64,000 nt of DNA, from positions 1 to 64,000 of the forward strand of contig CAKUJD010000004.1 in assembly GCA_934661195.1 (NCBI GenBank), in the 5' to 3' direction. Position 1 is the first letter of the stretch. Every line of letters begins with the position of its first letter. This stretch comes from an uncultured Muribaculaceae bacterium (GTDB lineage: Bacteria > Bacteroidota > Bacteroidia > Bacteroidales > Muribaculaceae). Under the pieces are notes generated by a model, which had not been told where the DNA came from, did not search any database, and worked only from the letters and a program-made list of their open reading frames with translations. The translations under genes and the position numbers were made by a program. Below are positions 16,980-26,242 of this stretch, piece by piece.

Positions 16980-18594
16980 TTGTGCTGGTGTTGTTATCTG
17001 TATTGTTGTTATTAGTGTCGTTGTTGTCGTCGAGGCCCTTGCGCTTCCAGCCATTGCGGCGGCCGTGCACTATGGGGCGCTCGTTTTCCACGCCCAGCGT
17101 GGGCTTGCGGCCGCGCAGCATCTTGCGGCGGAAGGCCTCGCTGTGCCAGAATGCCTCCTTGGCGTCGGCGGCTCCGTTCTCGCCTTCCTCACGGCCTCGC
17201 TCGGCATAGGGGCGCTCGCTGCGGAAGGCTCCTGCCCTGCGGCGCTCCTCGCCCTCGCGGTCGAAGCGGCGGCCTTCGTCGCGGCCCTTGAAGCCGAAGC
17301 GGCGCTCGCCGCCCTCGCGACGGCCTGGCTTGTCGCCGTCACGGCCAAAGGCGGACTTGCGGTCGCCCCCGTCGCGGCGATACAGCTTGCGCTTGTCCTC
17401 GCTGCGGCGGAATCCCTCATTCTTAATCGAGCCTCCGGCGCGGCGCATCTCGCTGAACGAGCCGTCGAATATCACATATTCGCGCAGTTCGCAAGGCAGG
17501 TCGCCATTGAAGAGAGGATATTTCACCGACGGCTTGAGGCCTATCTGGTCGATGAGCTCTTCGTTGCTGGCAATCACCCACGCGTCGTAGCCGCGGAACA
17601 CCCGCTTCAACTTCTCGCCTAGTGCGGCATAGAGGGCTGCAAGGTCGTCGAGCTTCAGGCGCTCGCCATAAGGCGGATTGGTGACGAGAATGCCCTTGCC
17701 CTCGGCAGGCAGCTCGTTGTAGTCCTGAATCGACTTCATTTCGATGTCGACGTATTTTGCCACACCAGCGCTCTTCACATTGGCGCGTGTTATTGCTATT
17801 GCCTTGGGCGACACGTCGGAGCCGAAAATCTTGAAGTTGAACTCACGCTCCTGGCTGTCGTCGTTGTATATCTGGTCGTAGAGGTCGCTGTCATAGTCGG
17901 CCCAGTGCTGAAAAGCGAAGTCGGTGCGGAACACGCCCGGATTGATGTTGGCGGCCATCAGCGCGGCCTCGATGAGGAAAGTGCCCGAACCGCACATGGG
18001 GTCCACAAGATTGCACTTGCCGTCCCAGCCACTGAGTTTGAGTATGCCGGCGGCCAGCACCTCGTTGATGGGCGCGTCGGTCTGCGCCACGCGCCAGCCG
18101 CGCTTGTACAGCGGCTCGCCCGATGAGTCGAGCGACAAAATCACGTCGTGGTCGCTGATGTGCACATTGAATTTGAAGTCGGGCGAAGTGAGCCTTATCG
18201 ACGGGCGCTTGCCGCACTTTTCGCTGAAGTAGTCGGCAATGGCGTCCTTCACGCGGTAGGTCACAAAGCGCGAGTGACGGAAGCTGTCGCTGAACACTGT
18301 GGTGTCGATGGAAAAAGTGCTGTTTTCCGTCATTATTGAACTCCAGTCAAAGTCCTTTACCTGGCGGTAGAGGTCGTCGGCATCGCTCGACTTGAACTGG
18401 TGTATGGGCTTGAGCACGCGCAGCGCGGTGCGCAGGCAGAAGTTGGCCCTGTACATCATCTCCTTGTCGCCCTTGAACGACACCATGCGGCGCCCTTCCT
18501 TCACATCATCGGCTCCCAGGGCTTTCAGCTCGTCGCTAAGCACGCCCTCAAGGCCTTGAAAAGTCTTGGCGACCATTTCAAATTTCTCACTCAT
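16972..18594 (-). CDS. THUMP-domain 23S rRNA methyltransferase (RlmL N-half type) with RG-rich tail
   Basis: A class I SAM-dependent RNA methyltransferase of the COG0116 family, likely acting on a guanine N2 in 23S rRNA (by analogy to RlmL). The THUMP region occupies roughly residues 1-165. The methyltransferase domain shows [20 protein letters not shown] (SAM-binding motif I) and the catalytic [11 protein letters not shown]. Beyond about residue 390 the protein continues for about 150 residues of low-complexity Arg/Gly/Glu/Asp-rich sequence ([30 protein letters not shown]) and ends in an Asn/Asp/Thr stretch. This tail is unusual and may bind RNA non-specifically. It overlaps cysE (upstream) and purD (downstream) by 8 bases each. 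Confidence 0.9.
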   Translation of the reverse strand: MSEKFEMVAKTFQGLEGVLSDELKALGADDVKEGRRMVSFKGDKEMMYRANFCLRTALRVLKPIHQFKSSDADDLYRQVKDFDWSSIMTENSTFSIDTTVFSDSFRHSRFVTYRVKDAIADYFSEKCGKRPSIRLTSPDFKFNVHISDHDVILSLDSSGEPLYKRGWRVAQTDAPINEVLAAGILKLSGWDGKCNLVDPMCGSGTFLIEAALMAANINPGVFRTDFAFQHWADYDSDLYDQIYNDDSQEREFNFKIFGSDVSPKAIAITRANVKSAGVAKYVDIEMKSIQDYNELPAEGKGILVTNPPYGERLKLDDLAALYAALGEKLKRVFRGYDAWVIASNEELIDQIGLKPSVKYPLFNGDLPCELREYVIFDGSFSEMRRAGGSIKNEGFRRSEDKRKLYRRDGGDRKSAFGRDGDKPGRREGGERRFGFKGRDEGRRFDREGEERRRAGAFRSERPYAERGREEGENGAADAKEAFWHSEAFRRKMLRGRKPTLGVENERPIVHGRRNGWKRKGLDDNNDTNNNNTDNNTSTND

Positions 18595-19519
18595 CGTTTT
18601 TCAGTCTTACTATATTGTTTGCTTTTGCTTGAATCAGTCTTTCGCCCGCAGCCACATCGGTGGTGACCCATATGTTGCCGCCTATCACGGCGCCATCGCC
18701 CACGGTGACGCGGCCCAGGATGGTGGCGTTGCTGTATATCACCACATTGTTGCCAATTATTGGGTGGCGCGGGATTCCCTTCACGGGGTTGCCGTCGGCA
18801 TCGGTGTGAAACGAGCGCGCGCCCAGCGTCACACCCTGGTAGATCTTCACATTGTCGCCAATTATGGCCGTGGCGCCTATCACCACGCCAGTGCCGTGGT
18901 CGATGGCAAAGTGGTGGCCAATCTGCGCCCCGGGGTGGATGTCGATGCCCGTCTCGCTGTGGGCCTGCTCGCTGATGATGCGCGGCAGCGTGGGCACTCC
19001 TTCGGCCAGCAGGGCGTGGGCAATGCGGTAGTTGGTGATGGCTCTCACCGAGGGATAGCAGTAAATCACCTCCTCGCGGCTGGTGGCAGCCGGGTCGCCC
19101 AGATAGATGGCTTCAACATCGGTGTGCAGCAGGCGGCGCAACTCGGGCAGCTGCGCAATAAGGCGAGCCGTGATGCCCGCGGCCCGGCGGCGCAGGGCGT
19201 CGAGGCCCGTGGCGGCAGAGTCGCGCGAGGCCAGCGCAAGGCAGGCGGTGATTTGATTTTCGAGCAGTGATTTCAGGCGCTCGCACTGCAGCCCCAGCCT
19301 GTATTCCAGATTGAAGCTGTTCACATTGTCGCTGCCAAAAAAGCCAGGAAACAGCAACTCGCGGCACAAGTCAATTATCTCCCTAATCAGGCCTTGCCGT
19401 GGCAGCGGCTCGCGGCCAAACCGCATGTGGCACATGCCGCGCGCATCAATGTCGCGTGCCAGCAGGTGCACCGTCTGCTTCAGCTCCTCCTCGTTGGTGT
19501 AAGTGTTGTTGCCCATCAT
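18587..19519 (-). CDS. cysE: Serine O-acetyltransferase
   Basis: Transfers acetyl from acetyl-CoA to L-serine, giving O-acetylserine for cysteine synthesis. The 310-residue protein has an alpha-helical N-terminal domain and then a left-handed beta-helix of hexapeptide repeats (IDIHPGAQIGHHFAIDHGTG, VVIGATAIIGDNVKIYQGVT, NNVVIYSNATILGRV, GAVIGGNIWV). The catalytic His and the DHGTG/HP pattern are present. Two adjacent ATG codons (19519, 19516) are possible starts. It is the first gene of the operon cysE - rRNA methyltransferase - purD, with an 8-base overlap to the next gene. Confidence 0.92.
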   Translation of the reverse strand: MMGNNTYTNEEELKQTVHLLARDIDARGMCHMRFGREPLPRQGLIREIIDLCRELLFPGFFGSDNVNSFNLEYRLGLQCERLKSLLENQITACLALASRDSAATGLDALRRRAAGITARLIAQLPELRRLLHTDVEAIYLGDPAATSREEVIYCYPSVRAITNYRIAHALLAEGVPTLPRIISEQAHSETGIDIHPGAQIGHHFAIDHGTGVVIGATAIIGDNVKIYQGVTLGARSFHTDADGNPVKGIPRHPIIGNNVVIYSNATILGRVTVGDGAVIGGNIWVTTDVAAGERLIQAKANNIVRLKNDE

Positions 19520-19551
19520 GTGAAAAAAGTGCGCAATGCGCTAATATGCCG

Positions 19552-19583
19552 CAAAATTAGCGATTTTCAGCGTAACGGCCAAC
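19552..19583 (-). promoter_or_regulatory. Probable promoter of the cysE operon
   Basis: Minus strand: GTTG (19580-19583), 20 bases, TAATTTTG (19552-19559). The -7 element is a full match and the -33 element is one mismatch from TTTG. It ends about 33 bases before the cysE ATG. Confidence 0.55.
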
Positions 19584-19632
19584 ACAAGCCCGCCCACTTA
19601 CTGAGAAATTTAACGGTAGTTGCGGTTAAAGC

Positions 19633-19673
19633 GCAAAAAAATGCGCCACCCGTTTTATTGGGGTGACGCATTC
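19633..19673 (-). terminator. Terminator after the second SusC/SusD pair
   Basis: Imperfect hairpin with arms AATGCGCCACCC (19640-19651) and GGGTGACGCATT (19661-19672). On the minus strand a run of seven T follows. It closes the SusC/SusD unit and separates it from cysE. Confidence 0.75.
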
Positions 19674-19786
19674 ATTTACTAATAATTCTATGTGTATCCC
19701 AGCGTGCGCGGTGTGCTGGCCGGTATTATGCTGCCAGAGGGAGGTGCGCAAACCACCGGCTCAGGCACTGCACGCTGTTGGAAAAA

Positions 19787-21655
19787 TCACTGCTGGTCGC
19801 TGTCCCACCACACGTTGATGGTCCAAACGTCGTCGGCGCGGTTCCATGTAACCTCATTGCCCTTAGAGTCAACTAATGTTGCACCAGGCACCTGCGCGCC
19901 AATGGCTTGCAGATTCTTGCTGTTGTATTTATACTCATGCGAGCACTGGCACCAGCGGCGGAACTGCTTACCCAGAGGTATTGCCTTTTGTGCGGCTGTG
20001 CTCTTATAGTAAGCTGCTGGGATGTTCCAACCCAGGAAATACTCGGGGTTGAAGTCGTAGCGGCGCATGTCGTTCCAAATCTCCACCGAGAACAAGAGGG
20101 CTATACGCTTCTGAGTGAGAATCTTGCCCAGTGTGAGATCGCCTGCTGTGCCGATACCGTTCTGCACATAGTTGTCGATATCAGACTGCTCCATCGGAGT
20201 GAATGACGGACACTTCTCAAGACTCTGGTCCTCAGAAACCCAAGTTTTCAGCTTAGAGTTCATCAGCTCGATGCTGGCGCGCACGCCCTTGGCATAAGCC
20301 TCGTAGGCACCTGCCTTGTTGCCCTGGTTGAAGAGCACCTCGGCGCGGATGAAGCATGCCTCGGCATAGGTGCCAATGTATGTGGGCGAAGAAACGCGGC
20401 TGTAGAACGAGCCCGACTCGGCCGAACCGTCAACGCCCTTCACGTTGCGGTAAAGCAGGTCGACGTTGGCAGCATAGCCCTTCGACGAGCTGGTGCTCTC
20501 CACATAGATGGTGTCGCCAAGGCGGTCGGCGGCAGCGTCCTTGCAATACCAGCGACCTTCGTCCTTGTTATAGATGGCACGGATCGGGCCGCCGCTTGTG
20601 CGGATTGCCGACTGCAGGTCGACGCCCATCGAGCGGCGCCAGTTGCCGCTCCACTTGATTTCAGCTGGAGTGGTTGCACTCTTACCCGACATTGCCCAAG
20701 GCAGGATGTGGTCGGCGCGAGGATCCTCTATGCCACAGCCTGCAAAGTTGGTGAGGTTGTCATAGAGCATCTTGGTGGGCATATAGCCTGAGTTCATGCC
20801 GCACACCGAGTACAGAGGCGAGTAGTCCACAGGCTCGTCCCAGCCCAGCACGTCGTGGCTCGAGCTGTTGGCGTCGGTGTGGTTCACGATGGTGTTGTCG
20901 GCATTGCTCTGCATAGCCTTGTCGAGGCATGCGAGAATTTCAGTGGCGTCATACTTGCCGTCCTTGTAGCTGCCACTGCCCTTCTTCACAAGGTGGTTGA
21001 GCCAGCGTGCCTTGAGCAGATAGGCCAGTTTTATCCACTTGTTGAGGTCGCCGCCGTTCCACGAGTCGCCCGCAGCAAGAGTGGGGATATTGGTGGCTTG
21101 GCTTTGGCCTTTTTCAAGCAACTCGATTGCTTCATCGATGTCGCTGATGCAGCCCAGGAATATGGTCTTGCCAGTGTCGTATTCAGGCGTTGCGTTGGGA
21201 CCGCAAGCCTGGGTGTAGGGCATTTCGCCATAGAGGTCGGTCATCAGCATGAAGCCGTAGGCACGGAGCAGCTTGGCAGCGCCGGCATACTGATAGTTGC
21301 CTGCAGCCATGGCCTTGTCGTACATGTCCTGATTGTTGACATTGGCACCCACAAAGAACCACTGGTAGGGGGTTGTTACTATACCTTCGGCAGGCGCCCA
21401 GTCGCTCATGTTGGCATAAGTGCCGCCGGCGGTGTTGCGGGTCCAGTCGCCCATGGCCATTGACGAGCGCCATGCGGCAAACTGGTTGGCGTCGTTGGTA
21501 TAGAACTGTATGTGGGCCAGACGCTGCTGGTATTGAACGCTTACGTCTGTGGGGCTCTCGGGATTGGTGTTGATGTCGAGCCAGTCGTTGCACGAGGTCA
21601 TCGACAGCATCGACATTCCAGCCGCGCCCAATAATAATGATTTATATAGTTTCAT
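19787..21655 (-). CDS. SusD/RagB-type outer-membrane lipoprotein (second pair)
   Basis: Surface-exposed partner that caps the SusC-type transporter and helps deliver a ligand. The 622-residue precursor has a lipoprotein signal (MSMLSMTSCNDWLD, lipid-acceptor Cys) and the alpha-rich TPR-like SusD fold, with typical stretches DLYGEMPYTQA, AGDSWNGGDLNKWIKLAYLLKARW and EACFIRAEVLFNQGNKAGAYEAYAKGV, then QKRIALLFSVEIWNDMRRY near the end. The start at 21655 begins the signal peptide. It lies 40 bases after its SusC gene and is followed by a terminator. No glycosidase, peptidase or regulator is linked, so the ligand cannot be inferred; peptides or glycans are both possible. Confidence 0.93.
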   Translation of the reverse strand: MKLYKSLLLGAAGMSMLSMTSCNDWLDINTNPESPTDVSVQYQQRLAHIQFYTNDANQFAAWRSSMAMGDWTRNTAGGTYANMSDWAPAEGIVTTPYQWFFVGANVNNQDMYDKAMAAGNYQYAGAAKLLRAYGFMLMTDLYGEMPYTQACGPNATPEYDTGKTIFLGCISDIDEAIELLEKGQSQATNIPTLAAGDSWNGGDLNKWIKLAYLLKARWLNHLVKKGSGSYKDGKYDATEILACLDKAMQSNADNTIVNHTDANSSSHDVLGWDEPVDYSPLYSVCGMNSGYMPTKMLYDNLTNFAGCGIEDPRADHILPWAMSGKSATTPAEIKWSGNWRRSMGVDLQSAIRTSGGPIRAIYNKDEGRWYCKDAAADRLGDTIYVESTSSSKGYAANVDLLYRNVKGVDGSAESGSFYSRVSSPTYIGTYAEACFIRAEVLFNQGNKAGAYEAYAKGVRASIELMNSKLKTWVSEDQSLEKCPSFTPMEQSDIDNYVQNGIGTAGDLTLGKILTQKRIALLFSVEIWNDMRRYDFNPEYFLGWNIPAAYYKSTAAQKAIPLGKQFRRWCQCSHEYKYNSKNLQAIGAQVPGATLVDSKGNEVTWNRADDVWTINVWWDSDQQ

Positions 21656-21695
21656 ATTTAATCTGTCTAAATTAATGGATAACAAGAATTGTTGT

Positions 21696-24600
21696 TTAGA
21701 ATGTGAGGTTCACACCAAATGCGAAGCTTGCAGTAGAGGGAACACCGCAGTAGTCGAAGCCTACCGACGAAGAGCCACCCACGCCCGAGCCGCTGGCTGC
21801 TGCTTCGGGATCGCCATCGTAGTTGGTGAACAGGAGCAGGTTGGTGGCAGTGGCTGTGAGGCTTGCGCGCTTGATGAACTTAGTCTTTGCGAGGAATGCC
21901 TTAGGCAGAGTGTAGGTCAGCGACAGCGAGCGCAGGCGCAGCGAGTTCACATCGGTGATCCAGTTGGCCGACTCGTAGTTGTAGTAGCCGGTGTAGTAGT
22001 TCTTGATGATGTTGTAGCCGCTCATCACCTTGCCGTCGAATGTGTAGGTCTTGTCGGCCTCCCAAGTGTTGGTCACTTCTTCGCCCTTTTCGTTAACACC
22101 GCTAATGGTGAGGGGCTGGTTGCGCACGTCGGCCGAGAACTGGCTGACACCGTTCTGGGTCATAGCATACTTGGTGCCGTTGAACACAGCGCCGCCCACG
22201 CGGAACTCCCACAGCATGTTGAGCGAGAAGTTCTTGTAAGTGAAGGTGTTGTTAAGGCCGCCAGTGAACTTAGCCTCTCGGTTGGCCACCTCATACGATT
22301 TATTGTCGGTTGTGGGCATGCCATTCTTGTCGAGAATAAGACGGCCCTTATCATCACGGGTCATTCTCTTACCGGCGATTGCCATAAAGTGGCCGCCGCT
22401 GAATGTTGCGGCCTGCACGTTGCCATACTGCACGTCGGTCACATACATCACGTCCATGCCCTCGGGCAGGCCATCCATGGTGCCACGGTTGCCGGCAGCG
22501 TTGAGGCTGATGTCCCAAGTGAAGTCCTTAGTCTGGATGGGAGTGCCGCCAAGGCTGATTTCAAGACCCTTGTTGTAAACCACACCCACATTCTGCATGC
22601 AGAAGATGTAGCCGGTGGATTGCGGGCCACGCGGAGAGATAATCTGGTTGATCGACTTATTGGTGTAGTAAGCGATGTCAAACTTCAGACGGTTCTGGAA
22701 GAAGCGGAGTTCAAGACCGACCTCGGTAGAACGGGTCTTCTCGGGCACCAGATATGGGTTACCACGCTCCCAATTGTTACCTACGCCAGTAACGCCGCCG
22801 AGATAAGTCTTAACGGGCCACAGAGTAGTGTTGGTCATGTAGGGCACGGTGCCCTTACCTACCTCAGCCCACGAAGCGCGCAGCTTACCGAATGTAAGCC
22901 AGTCGGGACGGGCTTCGCCCATGAGTTCGGTGAATGCGATGGCACCGCTCACCGAGGGATAGAAGAACGAGCGGCTTGCCTTGGGCAGAGTCGAGTTCCA
23001 GTCGTTGCGGCCTGTAACGGTCAGGAAGATGGCGTTGCGCCAGTCGGCACGGAGTTCACCGTAAACACCCACGAGGCGAGTGCGGCTGCTGCCGTGCTGG
23101 AACTTCTTGTTGTCGTCGGTGGCGTTGCTGTAGCTGTAAAGGCCCTCAACGGCAAAGTTCCAAGCCATCATGTAGTCGCGCACACTCTTGGCATACTCAG
23201 TGGTGGTACCCAGCATGAGGTTCACGTTGAAGTCGCCAAACTGCTTGTTGAAGTTGGTCATGAGGTTGGTAGAGAGGAAGCGGTACTTAAGGGTGTTGTC
23301 GCTCATCATACCTTTCTGCCATACTTGCTTAATGGCACCATCGGGAGCATAGCGGGTAGAGTTTTGAGTGGTGTAGGAGTCAACACCCATGCGGTAGTTG
23401 ATCCACCACCAGTCGGTGATGTCGGCCTTCACGTTGAAGTTGCCGGTGAAGCGCTCGGTCTTGTCAAAGAAATTGTTCTTGTTGACAATCCAGTATGGGT
23501 TGTCGCGCTCGTCCCACGGGTCGAGGCGGTTGCCAAACATGCGGTAGCGGTTGCCGTTCTCGTCGAGGTAGTGAGTCATGTCGTCGCTGGGCGACCAGTT
23601 GTACACACCATAGAGGGCGCCTGTACCGCTCGAGCCATAGAGGGCTGCGCCGGTCAGGGTCTTGGTGGTGCGGGCGTCGCTGTAGGCAGCGTTGGCACCG
23701 AATGTGAAGATTTTATACTTCTGCTCGCCATTGAAGCGGAAAGTGGTCTTGGTGTAGCCAGTGGTGGGCACGATACCGTCTTGATCGTAGAACGAACCCG
23801 ACAGGTAGAACTTGCTGTTCTTGGTGCCGCCGGCCACGCTCAGGTTGGTGTCCCACACGCCACTGTTCTGGAAGAAGTTACCGATGTTGTCGTAGCTCTG
23901 GGTGGAAGCATCATAGCGTTCGCCCCATGAAGTGTAGGCATAGTCGTTAAACACGGTACCGGTGTAGTTGCCCTGGTCGTCATACTGGTCGTCCATGTAG
24001 CCGCGCTTGAACTGCGTCTGGGTCTTGGGCAGATTTGTGGCCCACGAAGTGATGTATTTGGCGCTGAGGTTGATTTCAACGTTGCCTTCCTTACCCTGCT
24101 TGGTGGTGATGAGCACAACGCCGTTGGCAGCGCGCGAGCCGTAGAGTGCCGAAGCGGCCGGGCCCTTGAGCACGCTCATGCTCTCGATGTCCTCGGGGTT
24201 GATATCCATCACACGGTTGCTCGATGTGGTGGCCGAGCGCATCATGCCGTCGAAGGCCGAGTTGCCCACGCTCGAGGTGGAGTTGTCGTAAACCACACCG
24301 TCGACCACAAACAGTGGCTGGTTGTCCATGTTCTCAGAGCCGGAAGTACCACCGCGCAAAATGATTTGCGAGCCGGAACCTGCGGCGCCCGACGACTGGG
24401 TGATGTTCACACCAGCGATTTTGCCGGCCAGCGAGTTGATGGCATTGGTGTTTTTGTTTTTCATAAGTTCATCGGCCTTGATGTCGTCGATGGCATAGCC
24501 CAGCGCCTTCTTGTCGCGCTTGATGCCGAGAGCGGTAACCACCACCTCGTCGAGGGTCTGGCTGCCGTCGTCCATTGTGATTTCCATTGAGCTGCCGGTC

Positions 24601-24893
24601 ACCTTCACCTCTTGGGGCTTGGAGCCGACGTAAGACACGATGAGTGTGCTGCCGGGAGCAGCATTTACCTGGAATTTACCGTCAAGGTCGGTGGCTGTGC
24701 CGTGCTTAGTGCCCTTTACCATGATGGTGGCACCAATCAGAGGCTCGCCCTTGGCATCTTTGACAACGCCAGTCACTTTGTTGCTTTGCGCGGCGGCGGT
24801 GAAGCCCACTCCGTTGAGGCTTGTCATGCCCACGGGAGCTCCGCATGCCAGTGTCAGCGCAGCCAACAATACACATTGCTTCTTCATACGCAC
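21696..24893 (-). CDS. SusC/RagA-type TonB-dependent outer-membrane transporter (second pair)
   Basis: TonB-dependent importer of large nutrients. The 1065-residue precursor has a signal peptide, an N-terminal carboxypeptidase-regulatory-like beta-sandwich (GVVKDAKGEPLIGATIMVKGT), the TonB-box/plug region (LDEVVVTALGIKRDKKALGY, QPLFVVDGVVYD, DINPEDIESMSVLKGPAASA, YGSRAANGVVLITTK) and a C-terminal 22-strand barrel ending in the outer-membrane signature FGVNLTF. Its first 25 residues and the following domain are very close to those of the SusC at 28178-31321, indicating duplication or gene conversion. ATG codons at 24893 and 24887 are both possible starts. The upstream 445 bases contain no recognisable consensus promoter. 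Confidence 0.96.
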   Translation of the reverse strand: MRMKKQCVLLAALTLACGAPVGMTSLNGVGFTAAAQSNKVTGVVKDAKGEPLIGATIMVKGTKHGTATDLDGKFQVNAAPGSTLIVSYVGSKPQEVKVTGSSMEITMDDGSQTLDEVVVTALGIKRDKKALGYAIDDIKADELMKNKNTNAINSLAGKIAGVNITQSSGAAGSGSQIILRGGTSGSENMDNQPLFVVDGVVYDNSTSSVGNSAFDGMMRSATTSSNRVMDINPEDIESMSVLKGPAASALYGSRAANGVVLITTKQGKEGNVEINLSAKYITSWATNLPKTQTQFKRGYMDDQYDDQGNYTGTVFNDYAYTSWGERYDASTQSYDNIGNFFQNSGVWDTNLSVAGGTKNSKFYLSGSFYDQDGIVPTTGYTKTTFRFNGEQKYKIFTFGANAAYSDARTTKTLTGAALYGSSGTGALYGVYNWSPSDDMTHYLDENGNRYRMFGNRLDPWDERDNPYWIVNKNNFFDKTERFTGNFNVKADITDWWWINYRMGVDSYTTQNSTRYAPDGAIKQVWQKGMMSDNTLKYRFLSTNLMTNFNKQFGDFNVNLMLGTTTEYAKSVRDYMMAWNFAVEGLYSYSNATDDNKKFQHGSSRTRLVGVYGELRADWRNAIFLTVTGRNDWNSTLPKASRSFFYPSVSGAIAFTELMGEARPDWLTFGKLRASWAEVGKGTVPYMTNTTLWPVKTYLGGVTGVGNNWERGNPYLVPEKTRSTEVGLELRFFQNRLKFDIAYYTNKSINQIISPRGPQSTGYIFCMQNVGVVYNKGLEISLGGTPIQTKDFTWDISLNAAGNRGTMDGLPEGMDVMYVTDVQYGNVQAATFSGGHFMAIAGKRMTRDDKGRLILDKNGMPTTDNKSYEVANREAKFTGGLNNTFTYKNFSLNMLWEFRVGGAVFNGTKYAMTQNGVSQFSADVRNQPLTISGVNEKGEEVTNTWEADKTYTFDGKVMSGYNIIKNYYTGYYNYESANWITDVNSLRLRSLSLTYTLPKAFLAKTKFIKRASLTATATNLLLFTNYDGDPEAAASGSGVGGSSSVGFDYCGVPSTASFAFGVNLTF

Positions 24894-25228
24894 ATGAATT
24901 TAATAGTAGTGTTACGTTTTTAGTTGTTTAGGTTTAATAATATTCCGTATCTAAATTGCGGACGGTTTCCATGCTTAGTAGCATAAATGGGTGCTGCAGC
25001 CCGTGCAGCTAAGGGTGGTGAAGAATCCGCCTTAATTTATTTCTGGTTTATTTACATGCCTGCACTCCGTTTGTTCACTTCATGCAGCGACAAAGAAAAA
25101 ACATTTTTTCATACCAAGCAACTTTTTTCTTCGTTTTTTTCACTAATATGCACATGTTTTCAACCAATTATGCACGATTTATGCTGTAAAAAATAGAATG
25201 TGTTATAGAATTATGCTATACAGCATAC
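24894..25228. other. AT-rich intergenic region upstream of the second SusC gene
   Basis: No supported gene and no clear TTTG/TAnnTTTG pair on either strand. It has several T-runs and weak inverted repeats (for example GCTGCA...TGCAGC near 24994). It presumably carries the promoter and leader of the downstream SusC/SusD operon, possibly one needing an alternative sigma factor. Confidence 0.4.
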
Positions 25229-25274
25229 AAAAACCAGTAGGTCAAGCCTTTTTGGGGCTTAAACCTACTGGTTT
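25229..25274 (-). terminator. Strong terminator after the first SusC/SusD operon
   Basis: Arms ACCAGTAGGT and ACCTACTGGT with an inner AAGCC/GGCTT stem. On the minus strand the hairpin is followed by TTTTTGTATG. It separates the two SusC/SusD units into different transcripts. Confidence 0.85.
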
Positions 25275-25338
25275 CATATTTTAGCGGGTTGCGCCGCCAC
25301 AGGGTGGCGGATGGCCGCTTTGCTCTTACCTGATTGGG

Positions 25339-26190
25339 TTAGAGTGCGCCAAATTGCTTCAGGGTCATCGGGTTGGCCTTGTCGGTGCGGTTGCCGCTGA
25401 GCAGCTGCAGATAGGCGCGGCCTATGTACCACGTCCACCAGTCGGTGAATGTGGCTTCCTTGCCTGCCGTGGTGGTGTACTTCAGCTGGCCAAGGTTCTC
25501 ACCCGTGTTGGCATCGATGCGGAAAAGGGTGAGGTCGCGGCGCTGATAGCCCTTGCTGTTGAACACGGTCTTCTTGATGGTGGGAGTGAAGTAGCTTGTG
25601 GCCTCGCCAAAGGCAACGGCCTCGCCCACGTTCTCGTATTCGCCGGTCTCGGTGTTTTTGAGCGCATACTGGATTTTGTCCTTAAACGGAGTGCCGTCGG
25701 CTTCATACAGGAAGTTGAAGAAGCGCACCGAGCAGTGTGTTGCGGTCTCGGCCGTACCGGGGAATGTGGGCACTTCGGGGGCCTCGAGCAGCTTGGGCTC
25801 CTGGCCGAGGTCGTAGACGAATGCCAGGTAGTGCTTGCCGGGCTTAAGGTCTTTCACCGTGCCCGAATATTTCACCGCCTTGTCCTTACCCTTGAATGCA
25901 ATGTTGAGGTCGCCGGCGTCGACTGTGTAATACAGGGCCACATCACCGCTGGGAATGAAGTTGTAGGTGGCAAGGAAGGTGGAGCCGTCGTTGCCATGCT
26001 CCACGCCGTTGATGTCGACGTAGTAGATGTAGTTGGCCGGCACACTGGGCAGCGGCACCACATAGTAGATCTGCACATATGCCTTGCTGCTGTTGTCAAC
26101 CTCTTCAAACTGATAAGTGACATCAACGTCCGAGCACGAGGCCACAAGGGCCATGAGCAGGCACAAAGTTAAATATTTGATATATTTCAT
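25339..26190 (-). CDS. SusC/SusD-associated surface lipoprotein (DUF4397-like)
   Basis: A 283-residue precursor with lipobox LMALVASCSD (acceptor Cys about 19). The mature protein is predicted to be beta-rich, with repeats of short strands (AYVQIYYVVPLPSVPANYIYY; GKHYLAFVYDLGQEP; SVRFFNFLYEADGTPF). This layout resembles DUF4397-type or SusE-like accessory lipoproteins that bind the same ligand as the SusC/SusD pair. It is the third gene of the operon, 52 bases after its SusD gene and before a strong terminator. The second SusC/SusD pair has no counterpart. Family assignment is tentative. Confidence 0.7.
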   Translation of the reverse strand: MKYIKYLTLCLLMALVASCSDVDVTYQFEEVDNSSKAYVQIYYVVPLPSVPANYIYYVDINGVEHGNDGSTFLATYNFIPSGDVALYYTVDAGDLNIAFKGKDKAVKYSGTVKDLKPGKHYLAFVYDLGQEPKLLEAPEVPTFPGTAETATHCSVRFFNFLYEADGTPFKDKIQYALKNTETGEYENVGEAVAFGEATSYFTPTIKKTVFNSKGYQRRDLTLFRIDANTGENLGQLKYTTTAGKEATFTDWWTWYIGRAYLQLLSGNRTDKANPMTLKQFGAL

Positions 26191-26242
26191 TGTAGTCGTC
26201 TTTATTTGTTTAGTTGTTAAATGAAATTGCCGTCTTGCTCAA

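Noticed and set aside
21549..23930. 793-residue plus-strand frame opposite SusC/SusD
   Set aside because: Shadow of the SusC gene; composition rich in Val/His/Ala and without motifs.
24987..25196. 69-residue plus-strand frame in the SusC leader gap
   Set aside because: No ribosome site, signal or domain; AT-rich chance frame.
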